54,679 bases of DNA from positions 1-54,679 of the forward strand of contig JAUXXQ010000156.1 of NCBI GenBank assembly GCA_030684815.1. The letters are read 5' to 3'. The DNA is from Methylobacter sp. GTDB lineage: Bacteria; Pseudomonadota; Gammaproteobacteria; Methylococcales; Methylomonadaceae. A program made the position numbers and the translations under genes. A model generated the notes under the pieces. It was not told the DNA's origin, made no database searches, and was given only the letters and a program-made list of their open reading frames with translations. Shown in pieces: positions 18,523-29,486 of the stretch (position 1 is its first letter; each line of letters opens with the position of its first letter).

Positions 18523-19411
18523 ATGTGAACAATTTAATAAAATTTGCGACAAGCTAGATAGTTGCGAGCATTACCAAAAGTTTAAAGTCTATAAGGATAA
18601 AATCCTGGCTTTAGGTAACGATAGCTTAGAAAAAACCATTGCGATTGCGGTTGCGCTGTGTCTAGTGTGTGCGGTTCTGGTTTCATTTTCTGCGGTGGCA
18701 TTAAAGCCACTCCAAGTCCATAACAAAGAACTGGACATGAAGCAGAATATTCTTGATGTGGCGGGCTTATTGCAGGAAGGCAGTGATATTGACTCGGCGT
18801 TCAGCGAAAAAATTGAAGCTAAAATCGTTGATCTGGAAACCGGCGATTATGTCGAAGATATGAATGCCGATGAATACGACCAACGTAAGGCGGCGAAAGA
18901 CCCTGCTTTAAGTGTCGCGATTCCGAAGGATAAGGATATTGCCCATATTAGGGTTAAGGCTAAATATGCCAAAGTCTTTTTAGTTAAAGAAGACGGCGCG
19001 ATTAAGTCTATTATTCTGCCGGTTAACGGTTACGGTTTATGGTCAACGCTGTACGGCTTTTTGTCGGTAGACCCAGACGGTCAAACCGTGCAAAGCATCA
19101 ACTTCTATGATCAAGCGGAAACCCCAGGATTGGGCGGTGAAGTGGTTAATCCTACCTGGCGTGCGTTATGGAAAGGCAAAAAAGTCTATGCCGAAACTGA
19201 GCAGGCCGCTTTGAGCGAAGAACCGGCATTGAGTTTGATTAAAGGCGTGGTTGATAGCGCCAAGCCGGGTTCCCAGCATCAAGTGGATGGTCTTGCGGGC
19301 GCTACCTTAACCAGTACCGGTGTGACCAATCTGGTCAAATACTGGATGAGTAAGGAAGGCTTTGCACCGTATTTAGCTAAAGTAAGAACGGTTAAAGGAG
19401 CTCAGTTATGA
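18515..19411 (+). CDS. nqrC: Na+-translocating NADH:quinone reductase subunit C with N-terminal extension
   Basis: 298 residues. It anchors FMN covalently on the periplasmic side through Thr in [11 protein letters not shown] (near 265). One transmembrane helix (about 43-65) precedes the periplasmic FMN-binding domain. Typical NqrC proteins (about 260 aa) begin only a few residues before this helix. Here about 38 extra residues ([20 protein letters not shown] and on) with three cysteines precede it. The start is supported by AGAAGGATG upstream, and no internal Met lies before the helix. Confidence 0.93.
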   Translation: MLKCEQFNKICDKLDSCEHYQKFKVYKDKILALGNDSLEKTIAIAVALCLVCAVLVSFSAVALKPLQVHNKELDMKQNILDVAGLLQEGSDIDSAFSEKIEAKIVDLETGDYVEDMNADEYDQRKAAKDPALSVAIPKDKDIAHIRVKAKYAKVFLVKEDGAIKSIILPVNGYGLWSTLYGFLSVDPDGQTVQSINFYDQAETPGLGGEVVNPTWRALWKGKKVYAETEQAALSEEPALSLIKGVVDSAKPGSQHQVDGLAGATLTSTGVTNLVKYWMSKEGFAPYLAKVRTVKGAQL

Positions 19412-20088
19412 GTGATATTTTGAATGATGAAACAAAAAAGGTATTAACCACTCCGCTGGTCAATGACAATCCTATTACGTTGCAGGTTTTAGGGATTTGT
19501 TCGGCATTAGCCGTCACTTCGCAAATGTCGACCTCGCTGATTATGGCGCTGGCGCTGACATCGGTAACGGCGTGTTCCAGTGCAGCGATTAGTTCGATTC
19601 GTAACCATATTCCCAGCAGCATCCGGATTATCGTGCAGATGACCATTATTGCTTCGCTGGTTATTGTGGTCGATCAGATTTTGAAAGCTTTTGCTTATGA
19701 AATCAGCAAGCAATTGTCGGTATTTGTGGGCTTGATTATTACCAACTGTATCGTCATGGGTCGCGCTGAAGCGTATGCGATGAAAAATCCGCCGTTGGAA
19801 AGCTTTATGGACGGTATCGGTAACGGCTTAGGTTACAGCTTGATTTTGATTGTCGTTGCCTTTTTTAGGGAAACCCTAGGTTCCGGCAAGTTATTGGGTA
19901 TTGAAGTGTTCAAGCTGACTAAAGATGGCGGCTGGTACGATCCTAATGGCTTGATGTTGTTGCCGCCTAGCGCGTTTTTTATTATCGGCTTGATCATCTG
20001 GTCGGTGCGCCAATGGAAACCTAAACAAGTTGAACAAGCGGAGTTCAAAATTATGTCGATTGCTCATGGTGAAGGAGGGCATCACTAA
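19408..20088 (+). CDS. nqrD: Na+-translocating NADH:quinone reductase subunit D
   Basis: 226 residues, six membrane helices, member of the RnfE/NqrD family. The [16 protein letters not shown] segment contains the half-membrane Cys that, with its NqrE partner, ligates the intramembrane 2Fe-2S cluster. ATGA overlap with nqrC and a 1-bp overlap with nqrE indicate translational coupling. Confidence 0.95.
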   Translation: MSDILNDETKKVLTTPLVNDNPITLQVLGICSALAVTSQMSTSLIMALALTSVTACSSAAISSIRNHIPSSIRIIVQMTIIASLVIVVDQILKAFAYEISKQLSVFVGLIITNCIVMGRAEAYAMKNPPLESFMDGIGNGLGYSLILIVVAFFRETLGSGKLLGIEVFKLTKDGGWYDPNGLMLLPPSAFFIIGLIIWSVRQWKPKQVEQAEFKIMSIAHGEGGHH

Positions 20089-20696
20089 TGGAAGCTTATA
20101 TCAGTTTATTTGTTAAGGCCGTTTTCATTGAAAATCTGGCGCTGTCCTTCTTTTTGGGCATGTGTACCTTCATTGCGGTATCGAAGAAAATTTCCACCGC
20201 GATGGGTTTGGGTATTGCGGTGATGGTGGTTCAAACCATTACCGTTCCTGCTAATAACCTTATTTATCACACACTGTTAAAAGAAGATGCCTTGTCCTGG
20301 ATGGGCATCACTGGCGTCGATTTAAGCTTTTTGGCGCTGTTAAGCTGTATCGGCATGATTGCCGCGTTGGTGCAAATTCTGGAAATGATTTTAGATAAAT
20401 TCTTTCCGGCCTTGTATCACGCCTTAGGCGTGTTTTTGCCGTTGATTACGGTGAACTGCGCGATTCTTGGCGGCAGCTTGTTCATGATTGAGCGTGACTA
20501 TAATTTTGGCGAAAGCGTCACTTACGGTGTCGGCAGCGGTCTGGGTTGGGCGCTGGCGATTACAGTCATGGCCGGTGTGCGCGAAAAACTTAAATACAGT
20601 GATATTCCCGCCGGTTTGCAAGGTCTGGGCATTACTTTTATTACTGCGGGTCTGATGTCGCTTGGCTTCATGGCTTTCTCTGGAATCCAACTTTAA
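20088..20696 (+). CDS. nqrE: Na+-translocating NADH:quinone reductase subunit E
   Basis: 202 residues, six membrane helices, RnfA/NqrE family, inverted-topology partner of Nqr[14 protein letters not shown] carries the conserved cluster cysteine, and MCTFIAVSK is the second conserved site. Good ribosome site (GAAGGAGGG) before the ATG. Confidence 0.95.
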   Translation: MEAYISLFVKAVFIENLALSFFLGMCTFIAVSKKISTAMGLGIAVMVVQTITVPANNLIYHTLLKEDALSWMGITGVDLSFLALLSCIGMIAALVQILEMILDKFFPALYHALGVFLPLITVNCAILGGSLFMIERDYNFGESVTYGVGSGLGWALAITVMAGVREKLKYSDIPAGLQGLGITFITAGLMSLGFMAFSGIQL

Positions 20697-20708
20697 GAAG
20701 GGTGTGTA

Positions 20709-21929
20709 ATGCTGGAAATTCTATTAGGGATTATTATTTTCACGGCTTTTGTCATTGCGCTGGTGTTTGTGATTATTGGTGCAAAAAGCAAATTGGTCGC
20801 GGAAGGCGATGTTGAAATCCTGATCAATGATGAAAAGAAAATTCATGTGCCTGCGGGCTCAAAATTGTTAACCGCGCTGGCTGATAACGGCTTGTTCGTT
20901 TCTTCGGCGTGCGGCGGCGGCGGTACTTGCGGCCAATGCAAGGTTAAGGTGCATTCAGGCGGCGGCGAAATTTTACCGACTGAGCTGAGCCATATTACCA
21001 AGCGTGAAGCGGCCGAAGGCGAGCGCCTTTCTTGCCAGGTTTCGGTCAAACATAATATGAACATTGAAGTTGAAGACGATGTCTTCGGCGTTAAAAAATG
21101 GGAATGTACGGTTAAATCAAACCATAACGTGGCTACCTTTATTAAGGAACTGGTGCTGGAATTGCCTGAAGGCGAAGAAATCAACTATCGCGCCGGCGGC
21201 TACATTCAGATTGAATGCCCCGCCTACGTCGCTAAATACAGTGATTTCAATGTCGAAGAACGTTTCCGCGATGATTGGGATAAGTTCAATTTGTGGCGTT
21301 TTGTGTCTGATGTCAAAGAGCCGACCTTACGCGCTTATTCGATGGCAAGTTATCCTGAAGAAAAAGAAATTATGCTGAACGTGCGTATTGCGACGCCGCC
21401 TCCGGGCGCGCTGGACAGCGTACCGCCCGGCATTATGTCTTCTTTTATCTTTAACCTGAAACCCGGCGATAAATGTATTGTTTCCGGGCCTTATGGTGAA
21501 TTTTTCGCCAAAGACACGCAAAATGAAATGGTCTTTGTCGGCGGCGGTGCAGGTATGGCGCCGATGCGTTCACATATCTTCGACCAATTACGCAGGCTGA
21601 AATCCAAGCGTAAAATGAGCTTTTGGTATGGTGCGCGTAGCAAACGCGAAATGTTCTATGTGGAAGATTTCGATATGCTGGCTAAAGAAAATGACAATTT
21701 TGAATGGCATGTGGCATTGTCAGATCCGTTACCGGAAGATAATTGGACAGGTTATACCGGCTTTATTCACAATGTGTTATTTGAAGAATACATTAAGAAT
21801 CATCCGGCTCCTGAGGATTGTGAATTCTACATGTGCGGGCCGCCAATGATGAACTCGGCGGTGATTAAAATGTTGCTGGATAACGGCGTCGAGCCGGAAA
21901 ATATCTTCCTAGATGATTTTGGCGGATAA
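20709..21929 (+). CDS. nqrF: Na+-translocating NADH:quinone reductase subunit F
   Basis: 406 residues. It takes electrons from NADH into the complex. An N-terminal helix (about 4-26) is followed by a 2Fe-2S ferredoxin domain ([12 protein letters not shown] with the distal Cys in ERLSCQ), an FAD domain (RAYSMASYP, about 205-213) and an NAD(H) domain ([21 protein letters not shown]). It ends with FLDDFGG as in the family. It is last in the contiguous operon and is followed by a terminator. Confidence 0.95.
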   Translation: MLEILLGIIIFTAFVIALVFVIIGAKSKLVAEGDVEILINDEKKIHVPAGSKLLTALADNGLFVSSACGGGGTCGQCKVKVHSGGGEILPTELSHITKREAAEGERLSCQVSVKHNMNIEVEDDVFGVKKWECTVKSNHNVATFIKELVLELPEGEEINYRAGGYIQIECPAYVAKYSDFNVEERFRDDWDKFNLWRFVSDVKEPTLRAYSMASYPEEKEIMLNVRIATPPPGALDSVPPGIMSSFIFNLKPGDKCIVSGPYGEFFAKDTQNEMVFVGGGAGMAPMRSHIFDQLRRLKSKRKMSFWYGARSKREMFYVEDFDMLAKENDNFEWHVALSDPLPEDNWTGYTGFIHNVLFEEYIKNHPAPEDCEFYMCGPPMMNSAVIKMLLDNGVEPENIFLDDFGG

Positions 21930-21985
21930 GTAATGTTGCTGTTTTATCCTTTTTTTAGAAGAATAAAATAGCAAGCAGCAACGAT

Positions 21986-22024
21986 AACGAGGAGCGCGGT
22001 TAAATCCGGTTCCTCGTTTTTTTT
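21986..22024 (+). terminator. Terminator between nqrF and nqrM
   Basis: AACGAGGA (21986-21993) pairs with TCCTCGTT (22011-22018), with an inner GCGG/CCGG extension and an eight-T tail. nqrM thus depends on readthrough or its own promoter. Confidence 0.75.
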
Positions 22025-22055
22025 AGTGTCAGTTTTAACAATAGAGGGTGAGACC

Positions 22056-22250
22056 ATGGTTTATTTTCTAGTGACCTTTGTGTTTATGGCTTTTGTCATT
22101 GCCATTATGGCCGTAGGCGTTATTTTTGGCAGACGCGCCATTAAGGGTTCATGTGGCGGTGCTGCGAATAATGCGGATTGTGTTTGTGTGGAAAAATGTG
22201 ATAAAAGAAAGAAACTGGAAGCGGAAGCCGGTTTAAATCAGGGGTCTTAG
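22056..22250 (+). CDS. nqrM: Nqr maturation factor NqrM
   Basis: 64 residues from MVYFLVTF; GAGGGTGAG precedes this ATG, and the longer frame from 22026 adds ten unlikely residues. One membrane helix (about 3-27) is followed by GRRAIKGSCGG and a CVCVEKC cluster. NqrM (DUF539 family) delivers or assembles the Fe centre between NqrD and NqrE. Position directly after nqrF is the usual one. Confidence 0.9.
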   Translation: MVYFLVTFVFMAFVIAIMAVGVIFGRRAIKGSCGGAANNADCVCVEKCDKRKKLEAEAGLNQGS

Positions 22251-22287
22251 CTTAGGATTATAATAATAAATAACTCAGGAGTTCATT

Positions 22288-22683
22288 ATGCTAGCGAAAA
22301 TTGCTATCGCGGATTATATGTCGAAAAGATTGGTTACGCTGACTAAAGATACCAATGTGCTCGATGCTGTCAAACACTTGCTGGATCATAAAATTACCAG
22401 TGCGCCTGTTGTCGATCAGCGCGGCCACTTATTGGGCATGTTTTCTGAGAAAGATGTGATGCGGATTGTGCTGGAGACGGTTTACAACCAAAGCATGAGT
22501 GGTAAAGTCGGCGATTATATGAGTACGGATATTATCAGCGTCGATGCTGAATCCAGTATTGTCGATTTGGCAGAAAAATTTGAGCAGACGACGGTCAGGA
22601 GTTTTCCTGTATTTCAGGATAATGAATTGGTTGGGATTGTCAGCCGCACCGATGTGTTAAGAGCTTTGGCTGTACATAATTGA
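22288..22683 (+). CDS. Tandem CBS domain protein
   Basis: 131 residues made of two CBS domains (about 8-65 and 73-128; SAPVVDQRGHLLGMFSEKDVMR and SFPVFQDNELVGIVSRTDVLRAL contain the sheet-helix signatures). Stand-alone CBS pairs sense adenine nucleotides and regulate partner enzymes or transporters. No catalytic domain is fused. CTCAGGAG precedes the start. Its place between nqrM and sbcB does not identify a partner. Confidence 0.85.
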   Translation: MLAKIAIADYMSKRLVTLTKDTNVLDAVKHLLDHKITSAPVVDQRGHLLGMFSEKDVMRIVLETVYNQSMSGKVGDYMSTDIISVDAESSIVDLAEKFEQTTVRSFPVFQDNELVGIVSRTDVLRALAVHN

Positions 22684-22712
22684 GTAGTGTAGGCGTCTAA
22701 TGGCCTAAATAT

Positions 22713-24155
22713 ATGCAGACCTTTTATTGGCACGATTACGAAACCTTCGGCACCGATCCTCGGCGAGATCGACCGGTGCAGTTTGCCGGACTGCGCACTG
22801 ATGTTGATTTCAACGTAGTCGATGAGCCGCTGGTTATTTATTGCAAGCCGTCTTTGGATTGTTTACCTCATCCAGATGCTTGTTTAATTACCGGCATTAC
22901 TCCGCAGCTGGCCGAGCAAAAAGGCGTTTGCGAGGCCGAGTTTATCGGTCTGATTCATAATCAATTAGCGCAACCGAATACCTGCACGCTGGGTTATAAC
23001 AGTCTTCGTTTTGATGATGAAGTGACCCGCAATTGTTTGTACCGCAATTTTTACGATCCTTATGCGAGGGAATGGCAGAACGGCAATTCGCGTTGGGATT
23101 TGATTGATGTGGTTAGGGCGGCGAGGGCTTTGCGTCCTGAAGGCATTGTTTGGCCGGTTAGTGATGAAGGTAAGCCCAGTTTTAGATTAGATCAGCTCAC
23201 CGTGGCCAATAATATAAGCCACGATGCGGCGCATGATGCGCTGTCCGATGTCTACGCCACGTTGGCAATTGCCAAGTTGGTTAAGCAAGCCCAGCCTAAG
23301 CTCTATCAATTTTTGTTGCAGCATCGTGTCAAAGCTGAGGCGCTTAAGCTGCTGCAGTTGGGCAGTTTTAAACCGGTGGTGCATATTTCGGGCAAATACC
23401 TGGCGGCTAAAAACTGTCTTGCGGTAGTGTTGCCTGTGTGTAAACATCCAACTAATACCAACGGCGTGGTTGTTTATGACCTGTCGGTTGATCCCGATCC
23501 GCTGCTTAATTTATCGGTCGAAGATATTCGTCAACAGATTTTTACCGCGACTGCCGACCTGCCGGAAGGCATGGCAAGAATCCCATTAAAAACTGTGCAT
23601 ATCAATAAATGTCCAGTTTTAGCGCCCATTTCTGTGATTAGGCCGGAAGATGCGCAGCGCCTGGAAATAGATTTGGCGCTCTGTTTAGCCAACATCAGTA
23701 AAATTAAAGCGGCCAAAGGTTTGGCTGAAAAATTGGCGGAGGTGTTTAGCGCTCAGTTCTACGGCGAACAAGAGTGCGATCCTGATTTGGCTATTTATAG
23801 CGGCGGATTTTTTTCGGACAGCGACAAAAAACAGATGAATAAGATACAGGCTATGCCGCCTGGGCAATTAGCCGCATCTTCCATTAAGTTTTCCGATAGC
23901 CGTCTGCCGGACATGCTGTTTAGATACCGCGCCCGAAATTACCCGGAAACCTTGGTTGCCGAGGAGTTGTTGAAATGGCATGAATTTTGCCGAAATCGAT
24001 TGCTGGGTCGTCAGGCCGGAGGCGGCATTGTGCTGGATGATTATTTCAGTCGCTTGGTAAAAATGCGTGCCGATGCCACTGTCGATACAAGTCTTATTGA
24101 CGCCTTGGAAGCTTATGGGCATGAGAAAATGACTGTGTTGGGCATGGATTGTTAA
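22713..24155 (+). CDS. sbcB: Exodeoxyribonuclease I
   Basis: 480 residues. A 3'-5' single-strand DNA exonuclease of recombination and mismatch repair. DEDDh motifs: Asp8/Glu10 in HDYETFGTDP; YNSLRFDDEVTR; and HDAAHDALSDVYATL carrying the catalytic His and Asp. The SH3-like and C-terminal domains are recognisable (DYFSRLVKMRADA is near the end), and the length matches E. coli ExoI (475). Downstream is initiator tRNA. Confidence 0.95.
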   Translation: MQTFYWHDYETFGTDPRRDRPVQFAGLRTDVDFNVVDEPLVIYCKPSLDCLPHPDACLITGITPQLAEQKGVCEAEFIGLIHNQLAQPNTCTLGYNSLRFDDEVTRNCLYRNFYDPYAREWQNGNSRWDLIDVVRAARALRPEGIVWPVSDEGKPSFRLDQLTVANNISHDAAHDALSDVYATLAIAKLVKQAQPKLYQFLLQHRVKAEALKLLQLGSFKPVVHISGKYLAAKNCLAVVLPVCKHPTNTNGVVVYDLSVDPDPLLNLSVEDIRQQIFTATADLPEGMARIPLKTVHINKCPVLAPISVIRPEDAQRLEIDLALCLANISKIKAAKGLAEKLAEVFSAQFYGEQECDPDLAIYSGGFFSDSDKKQMNKIQAMPPGQLAASSIKFSDSRLPDMLFRYRARNYPETLVAEELLKWHEFCRNRLLGRQAGGGIVLDDYFSRLVKMRADATVDTSLIDALEAYGHEKMTVLGMDC

Positions 24156-24163
24156 AATAGGGC

Positions 24164-24191
24164 TTGCCAAATTTAGGGAATGCTCTATAAT
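24164..24191 (+). promoter_or_regulatory. Sigma-70 promoter for initiator tRNA
   Basis: TTGCCA (24164-24169) and a perfect TATAAT (24186-24191), 16-bp spacer, end 13 bp before the mature tRNA. Confidence 0.75.
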
Positions 24192-24204
24192 GCCCCAAAT
24201 CAAT

Positions 24205-24281
<77 letters not shown>

Positions 24282-24336
24282 TATATAAAACTGCATGGAT
24301 GCAGGAGTTAGTGCAACGTAAGGATTGGTTGTAGAG

Positions 24337-24358
24337 AACCCCGTTTTGGGGTTTTTTA
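24337..24358 (+). terminator. Terminator after tRNA-fMet
   Basis: AACCCC-GTTT-TGGGGTT hairpin with a six-T tail, 56 bp after the tRNA. Confidence 0.8.
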
Positions 24359-24406
24359 TTTTCTGGGCTTTGGTTATTTAAAAGCTCTCAGTTGGTTATT
24401 AATGGA

Positions 24407-24429
24407 AGAGCCGTCGGCTCTTTTTTTTT
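24407..24429 (+). terminator. Terminator-like hairpin just upstream of rimP
   Basis: AGAGCC-GTC-GGCTCT with a nine-T tail, ending 23 bp before the rimP ATG. Because it lies in the leader of the rimP-nusA operon, it may be an attenuator rather than only a second terminator for the tRNA; NusA autoregulation is known in E. coli. It shows that a frame starting at 24402 is not real. Confidence 0.65.
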
Positions 24430-24452
24430 GTGCGAAAGTAAGTGAGGATAAA

Positions 24453-24953
24453 ATGAAACAGGCTCCTGAGCATTTGGTTAATCTGATTGAGCCAATTGTT
24501 GAAGGTTTAGGTTATGAATGCGTCGGCATTGAATATAATCCACATCCTAAACATGGTCTGTTAAGAATCTACATCGATAGTGATAACGGAATCCTGGTTG
24601 AGGACTGTTCTAAAGTCAGTCATCAAATCAGTGGCGTTCTGGATGTCGAAGACCCGATTCAAGGTAACTATCAGTTGGAAGTTTCTTCGCCGGGCGAAGA
24701 CAGGCTCTTTTTTAAAGTGAGTCAGTTTGAGCGTTACATTGGCAGTATGGCGTTCATTCATTTATTTAAAGCCATAAACGGCCGCAGAAAAATTAACGGC
24801 CTGATAGAAAAAGTTGAAGGCGAAGTGATTACGCTTCAGGAAGGCGATGAGGTTTTTGAGGTTCCTTTTAGCGCGATGAGCAAGGCGCGCTTGATCCCTG
24901 AATCCCGTGTATTAAATCAAAGTATTGAAAAAGGAGGGCGCGGTGGCAAATAA
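24453..24953 (+). CDS. rimP: Ribosome maturation factor RimP
   Basis: 166 residues from [11 protein letters not shown] (GTGAGGA upstream). It assists 30S subunit assembly. N-terminal alpha/beta domain ([36 protein letters not shown]) and C-terminal SH3-like domain ([15 protein letters not shown]). First gene of the conserved rimP-nusA-infB cluster; its last codons overlap the nusA start by 11 bp. Confidence 0.93.
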   Translation: MKQAPEHLVNLIEPIVEGLGYECVGIEYNPHPKHGLLRIYIDSDNGILVEDCSKVSHQISGVLDVEDPIQGNYQLEVSSPGEDRLFFKVSQFERYIGSMAFIHLFKAINGRRKINGLIEKVEGEVITLQEGDEVFEVPFSAMSKARLIPESRVLNQSIEKGGRGGK

Positions 24954-26460
24954 AGAAATTTTGTTGGTGGTGGATGTTTTTTCTAATGAAAAGGATATTG
25001 AAAAAGAAGTTGTTTTCCAGGCCATTGAGTCCGCATTAGAAGCGGCCACAATCAAACGCCACGCGAATCAAATTAAAGCCCGTGTTTGCATTAACAGAAA
25101 AACCGGCGATTATGTCACTTACCGAGTGTGGGACGTAGTTGATGCGAATAGTCAAATTGATGGCGATGTTGAGTTTCCGGAAACGCAAATATTGTTGGAA
25201 GTGGCGCGCTTTGACAATCCGGATGCTCAAATCGGCGATGTCATTGAGGAAGAAATTGAATCGGTCGATTTTGGCCGTATTGCAGCACAGACCGCTAAAC
25301 AGGTTATTATTCACAAGGTTAGGGAAGCAGAACGCAAGAAAATTGTTGACGCTTATAAGAGCCGTGTCGGCGAGCTAATTACCGGCATCGTAAAACGCAT
25401 CGAAAAAGGCAGTGTTTATCTGGATTTGGGCGGCCATGTTGAGGCTTATATCGCCAAAGAAGACATGATTCCCCGTGAAGCGATACGCATCGGCGACAGA
25501 ATCCGGGGCTATTTGAAAGACGTGCGTTTAGAGCCGCGCGGCCCGCAATTGTTTGTTAGCCGTACCGCGCCGGAATTATTGATTGCGCTATTCCGGCTTG
25601 AAGTGCCGGAAGTGGGCGAAGGTTTGATTGAAGTTATGGGGGCTGCGCGTGATCCGGGTTCCAGAGCCAAGATTGCGGTTAAAGGCAATGATCCGAGGCT
25701 GGATCCAGTCGGCGCTTGTGTCGGCATGAGAGGGTCGAGAGTGCAGTCGGTTTCTAACGAACTGGCCGGCGAGCGTGTCGATATTATCCTGTGGAATCAA
25801 AGTGAAGCTCAGTTCGTGATTAATGCAATGTCGCCTGCTGAAATTCAGTCTATCGTTATCGACGAAGACAAACACAGTATGGATCTGGCTGTCGGTTCAG
25901 ACAATTTGTCTCAAGCAATCGGCCGAGGCGGTCAAAATGTGCGTCTTGCTACCCAGTTAACCGGTTGGGAATTGAATGTCATTGACGCGTCAAAGGCGGA
26001 ACAAAATAGTGAGGCTGAGGCTGGCAAGATCAAGCAGTTATTTGTTGACCAGCTGGACGTCGATGAAGAGATTGCCACGATTCTAGTTGAAGAAGGTTTT
26101 AATACGGTCGAAGAAATTGCCTATGTTCCGGTCAGCGAAATGTTGGAAATTGAAGGCTTTGATGCCGATTTAGTGGATACTTTGAGAAGCCGGGCTAAAG
26201 ATGCGTTGCTGATTAGCGCTATTGCCGCTGAAGAGAAAATAGAAACAGCCGAGCCTGCACAGGATTTGCTGGAAATGGAAGGTATGGACAGGGATTTGGC
26301 TTATGGCTTGGCAGGTCATGGCATTATTACGATGGATGATTTGGCGGAACAGGCAATAGATGATTTATTGAATTTTCCGGGCATGAATGAAGACAGGGCG
26401 GCAAAGTTGATTATGAAGGCGCGTGAGCCTTGGTTTGCTGAGGAACAGGCGAGTAGGTAA
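24943..26460 (+). CDS. nusA: Transcription elongation/termination factor NusA
   Basis: 505 residues. The GTG start at 24943 is chosen because AAGGAGGG lies 7 bp before it and the protein then begins [11 protein letters not shown] as in the family. Domains: RNA-polymerase-binding N-terminal domain (1-125), S1 (about 135-200), KH1/KH2 (about 205-350; VGMRGSRVQ and IGRGGQNVR GxxG loops) and two C-terminal acidic repeats (about 365-425 and 440-495), as in gammaproteobacteria. It controls pausing, termination and antitermination. Confidence 0.95.
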   Translation: MANKEILLVVDVFSNEKDIEKEVVFQAIESALEAATIKRHANQIKARVCINRKTGDYVTYRVWDVVDANSQIDGDVEFPETQILLEVARFDNPDAQIGDVIEEEIESVDFGRIAAQTAKQVIIHKVREAERKKIVDAYKSRVGELITGIVKRIEKGSVYLDLGGHVEAYIAKEDMIPREAIRIGDRIRGYLKDVRLEPRGPQLFVSRTAPELLIALFRLEVPEVGEGLIEVMGAARDPGSRAKIAVKGNDPRLDPVGACVGMRGSRVQSVSNELAGERVDIILWNQSEAQFVINAMSPAEIQSIVIDEDKHSMDLAVGSDNLSQAIGRGGQNVRLATQLTGWELNVIDASKAEQNSEAEAGKIKQLFVDQLDVDEEIATILVEEGFNTVEEIAYVPVSEMLEIEGFDADLVDTLRSRAKDALLISAIAAEEKIETAEPAQDLLEMEGMDRDLAYGLAGHGIITMDDLAEQAIDDLLNFPGMNEDRAAKLIMKAREPWFAEEQASR

Positions 26461-26472
26461 GGGGTATGAAAA

Positions 26473-29085
26473 ATGAGTAATAAAACGGTACGGCAATTAG
26501 CGGAGGTGGTCAAAATACCTCTGGAACGTTTATTGGAGCAGCTGAAAGAAGCGGGGTTATCTGCGACTACGCCTGATGATGTGATCAATGAGGATGAAAA
26601 AATGCAGTTGCTTGCGCATTTGCGTAAGCGCCATGGCAAAGAGGAGGGTGCGGCAGAAGTTTCTTTGAAGCGGGTGACGTTAAAGCGTAGGACGGTCAGT
26701 GAACTTAAGCAGGCCAGTGTGCCTGGCACCACTACCAAAACGATCAGTGTTGAAGTCCGTAAGCAGAAAACGTATATCAAGCGTAGTGAAGTCGCGGATT
26801 CCGATGAGCATAAGAATACGGGGCAGGCGCTTAAAGAACAAGTGGTCTTGCCGGTTGAAACTATTCCTGCTGTTGATGTCGAGGCTGAGGTTATTGTTCC
26901 TGTTGGGGAGCCGATAACAGAAGTCATTTTGGAGCAGCAAGAACAGCCTGTACTTGAGCCGACAGTTGCAGCGGTGGTTGAAACTGAAGAAACTCAAGCG
27001 CCTGTCGCGCCGGAAATAAGCGCCGTTGATTTAGTGTCGGTTACGGAAGAGCGGAAAGAAGAGGCGGCGGCAACGGAAGCCAGAAAAAAACAGCGGGAAA
27101 AAGAACAGCGTCTTGAAGAGTCGATCAAGAGAAATGCGGATAAGGTCAGGCAGCAGGCCTCTGCTAAACAAGAGGTTCTGCATAGAAAAAAACAGGAAGA
27201 AGGCACGCGCTCCGGTGCGGGCGGTAGGGACAGTAAAAAGCCGAAGAAAAAAGGCAGCAAAAAAACCGAACGTGTCAGCATTAAAGCTGAAGGCAAGCAT
27301 CAGTTTGAAATGCCGGTTGAGCCTATTGTCAAAGAGGTTGCGATACCGGAAATGATTATCGTCTCCGATCTTGCGCAAAAGATGAGCGTTAAAGCCGCGA
27401 TGGTTATCAAGCATCTGATGAAGCTGGGTATTATGGCAACCATCAATCAAAGCATAGACCAGGAAACAGCGGTCATTCTGGTGGAGGAAATGGGCCATAA
27501 AGCGATTATGCAGAGTGATGACGATCTTGAGCAGGAAATGTTGTCCGAGGCGCAAGATGAAGATAATCGAGTGGAGCTGCCGCGGGCGCCGATTGTCACC
27601 ATCATGGGCCATGTCGATCACGGTAAAACCTCGCTGCTCGATTATATCCGTAAAACCCGTGTTGCTGCCGGTGAAGCGGGCGGTATCACCCAGCATATCG
27701 GTGCTTATCAGGTAATAACCGACCACGGTTCGGTCACCTTTTTAGACACGCCGGGCCATGCTGCCTTTACTGCGATGCGTGCTCGCGGTGCTGATGTCAC
27801 CGACGTGGTCATTGTTGTGGTTGCAGCCGATGACGGTGTGATGCCGCAAACTAAGGAAGCGGTCGAACATGCCAAGGCGGCTAATGTGCCGATTATTGTG
27901 GCGATGAACAAGATTGATAAGCCCGATGCCAATCCTGACAAAGTCATGCAGGAGCTGGCCAATATCGATGTGATTGCGGAAGAGTGGGGCGGCGATGTGC
28001 AGTTCCTGAAAATTTCAGCAAAAACCGGCGAAGGTATTGATGATTTGATTGAAGCCTTGATTGTGCAAACCGAAATTCTGGAATTGAAAGCCCCGGTCGA
28101 AGGTGCTGCATCGGGTATTGTGATTGAGTCGAGGCTGGATAAAGGCCGCGGTGTTGTTGCTACCGTATTGATCCAAAAAGGGACGTTGGAAAGCGGCCAA
28201 ATGGTGCTGTGCGGCCATGAATACGGCCGGGTTCGCGCCATGTTCAACGAGAATGGTGTTGCCATCAAATCAGCCGGGCCTTGTGCGCCTGTCGAAATTC
28301 TGGGGCTTTCGGGAACGCCGAACGCCGGTGATGAATTCCTGGTGGTGCAAAACGAACGTATCGCCAAAGATTTGGCCAAGCATCGTGAAGACCGCAAAAA
28401 ACTGTCCCGCCATGCGGTACAACAAGCCTCCAAGTTGGATGAAGTTTTCTCCAGAATGGCGACCGGTGAAATTGCCAGCGTCAATCTGGTGTTAAAAACC
28501 GATGTTCAGGGCAGTTTGGAAGCCTTGCGCAGTTCTTTGGTCGGCTTGTCGAATGATGAAGTCGAAGTAAAAGTCGTGTTCGGTGGTGTCGGCGGCATTA
28601 ACGAAGGCGATGCCAATTTGGCTTTGGCTTCAGGTGCAATTTTGATGGGCTTTAATGTCCGCGCCGATGCCACGGCACGTAAACTGATTGAAGAAAAGGG
28701 CATCGACCTGCATTACTACAGCATCATTTATGAAGCGATTGATGAGGTTAAAAAAGCCATCAGCGGTATGTTGGCGCCGGAAATCAAGGAACAAATTGTC
28801 GGTCTTGCCGAAGTGCGCGATGTCTTCAAGTCGCCAAAATTCGGTGCGATTGCCGGTTGTATGGTGGTTGATGGTTTCGTCAAGAGAAATCTGCCGATAC
28901 GGGTTCTGCGTAATAACGTGGTGATTTATGAAGGGCAGTTGGAATCTTTGCGCCGTTTCAAAGACGATGCGGCTGAAGTCAAAATGGGCATGGAATGCGG
29001 CATCGGCGTAAAAAATTACAACGATGTCCAACCCGGCGATCAAATCGAAGTGTTTGAACGCATCGAAGTTAAACGGGAACTGTAA
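26473..29085 (+). CDS. infB: Translation initiation factor IF-2
   Basis: 870 residues. GTPase that places initiator tRNA on the 30S subunit and joins the 50S. IF2_N domain at 1-55, a long charged Glu/Lys-rich linker (about 190-270), a second IF2_N (about 290-345), then the G domain ([27 protein letters not shown]) and the beta-barrel and C-terminal tRNA-binding domains. The linker is highly charged, as in enterobacterial IF2 alpha. GGGTATGAAAA precedes the start, 12 bp after nusA. Confidence 0.95.
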   Translation: MSNKTVRQLAEVVKIPLERLLEQLKEAGLSATTPDDVINEDEKMQLLAHLRKRHGKEEGAAEVSLKRVTLKRRTVSELKQASVPGTTTKTISVEVRKQKTYIKRSEVADSDEHKNTGQALKEQVVLPVETIPAVDVEAEVIVPVGEPITEVILEQQEQPVLEPTVAAVVETEETQAPVAPEISAVDLVSVTEERKEEAAATEARKKQREKEQRLEESIKRNADKVRQQASAKQEVLHRKKQEEGTRSGAGGRDSKKPKKKGSKKTERVSIKAEGKHQFEMPVEPIVKEVAIPEMIIVSDLAQKMSVKAAMVIKHLMKLGIMATINQSIDQETAVILVEEMGHKAIMQSDDDLEQEMLSEAQDEDNRVELPRAPIVTIMGHVDHGKTSLLDYIRKTRVAAGEAGGITQHIGAYQVITDHGSVTFLDTPGHAAFTAMRARGADVTDVVIVVVAADDGVMPQTKEAVEHAKAANVPIIVAMNKIDKPDANPDKVMQELANIDVIAEEWGGDVQFLKISAKTGEGIDDLIEALIVQTEILELKAPVEGAASGIVIESRLDKGRGVVATVLIQKGTLESGQMVLCGHEYGRVRAMFNENGVAIKSAGPCAPVEILGLSGTPNAGDEFLVVQNERIAKDLAKHREDRKKLSRHAVQQASKLDEVFSRMATGEIASVNLVLKTDVQGSLEALRSSLVGLSNDEVEVKVVFGGVGGINEGDANLALASGAILMGFNVRADATARKLIEEKGIDLHYYSIIYEAIDEVKKAISGMLAPEIKEQIVGLAEVRDVFKSPKFGAIAGCMVVDGFVKRNLPIRVLRNNVVIYEGQLESLRRFKDDAAEVKMGMECGIGVKNYNDVQPGDQIEVFERIEVKREL

Positions 29086-29090
29086 ATCTT

Positions 29091-29480
29091 ATGGCAAGAG
29101 AATTTGGCCGCAATGCCCGGGTTTCATCGCAGATGCAAAAAGAGCTTTCAATGATTCTGCAACGCGATATTAATGATTCCCGGTTAGGCTTTATTACTAT
29201 CAATGAAGTGGTGGTCACGAAAGACTTGGCGGTTGCCAAAATTTACGTCACCGTGTTGAATGTTGATGAACAAGGCAAGAAAGCTAACGTTAAATTGCTG
29301 AACGAAATGTCGCCGGTGATCCGGCATCAACTCGCCAAGCGAATGCGTTTGCGGCATATCTCGGATTTGCGTTTTTATTACGACGATTCCTTTGATACCG
29401 GTATGCGGGTTGCCGAGCTGTTGAGTGATCTGGATAAAAAGCCTGCCGATTCCATTCAGAGTGAGTCAGGCGAAGATTAG
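29091..29480 (+). CDS. rbfA: 30S ribosome-binding factor RbfA
   Basis: 129 residues. KH-like fold protein for late 30S maturation and cold adaptation (RVSSQMQKELSMILQRDIND, VYVTVLN-type strand, RLRHISDLRFYYDDSFD). It starts 5 bp after infB and is followed 6 bp later by truB. Confidence 0.95.
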   Translation: MAREFGRNARVSSQMQKELSMILQRDINDSRLGFITINEVVVTKDLAVAKIYVTVLNVDEQGKKANVKLLNEMSPVIRHQLAKRMRLRHISDLRFYYDDSFDTGMRVAELLSDLDKKPADSIQSESGED

Positions 29481-29486
29481 TCCGGC

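Noticed and set aside
27031-27726. 231-aa minus-strand ORF across infB
   Set aside because: Shadow of the IF-2 linker and G domain; the composition (Phe/His/Arg-rich) reflects antisense of Glu/Lys codons.
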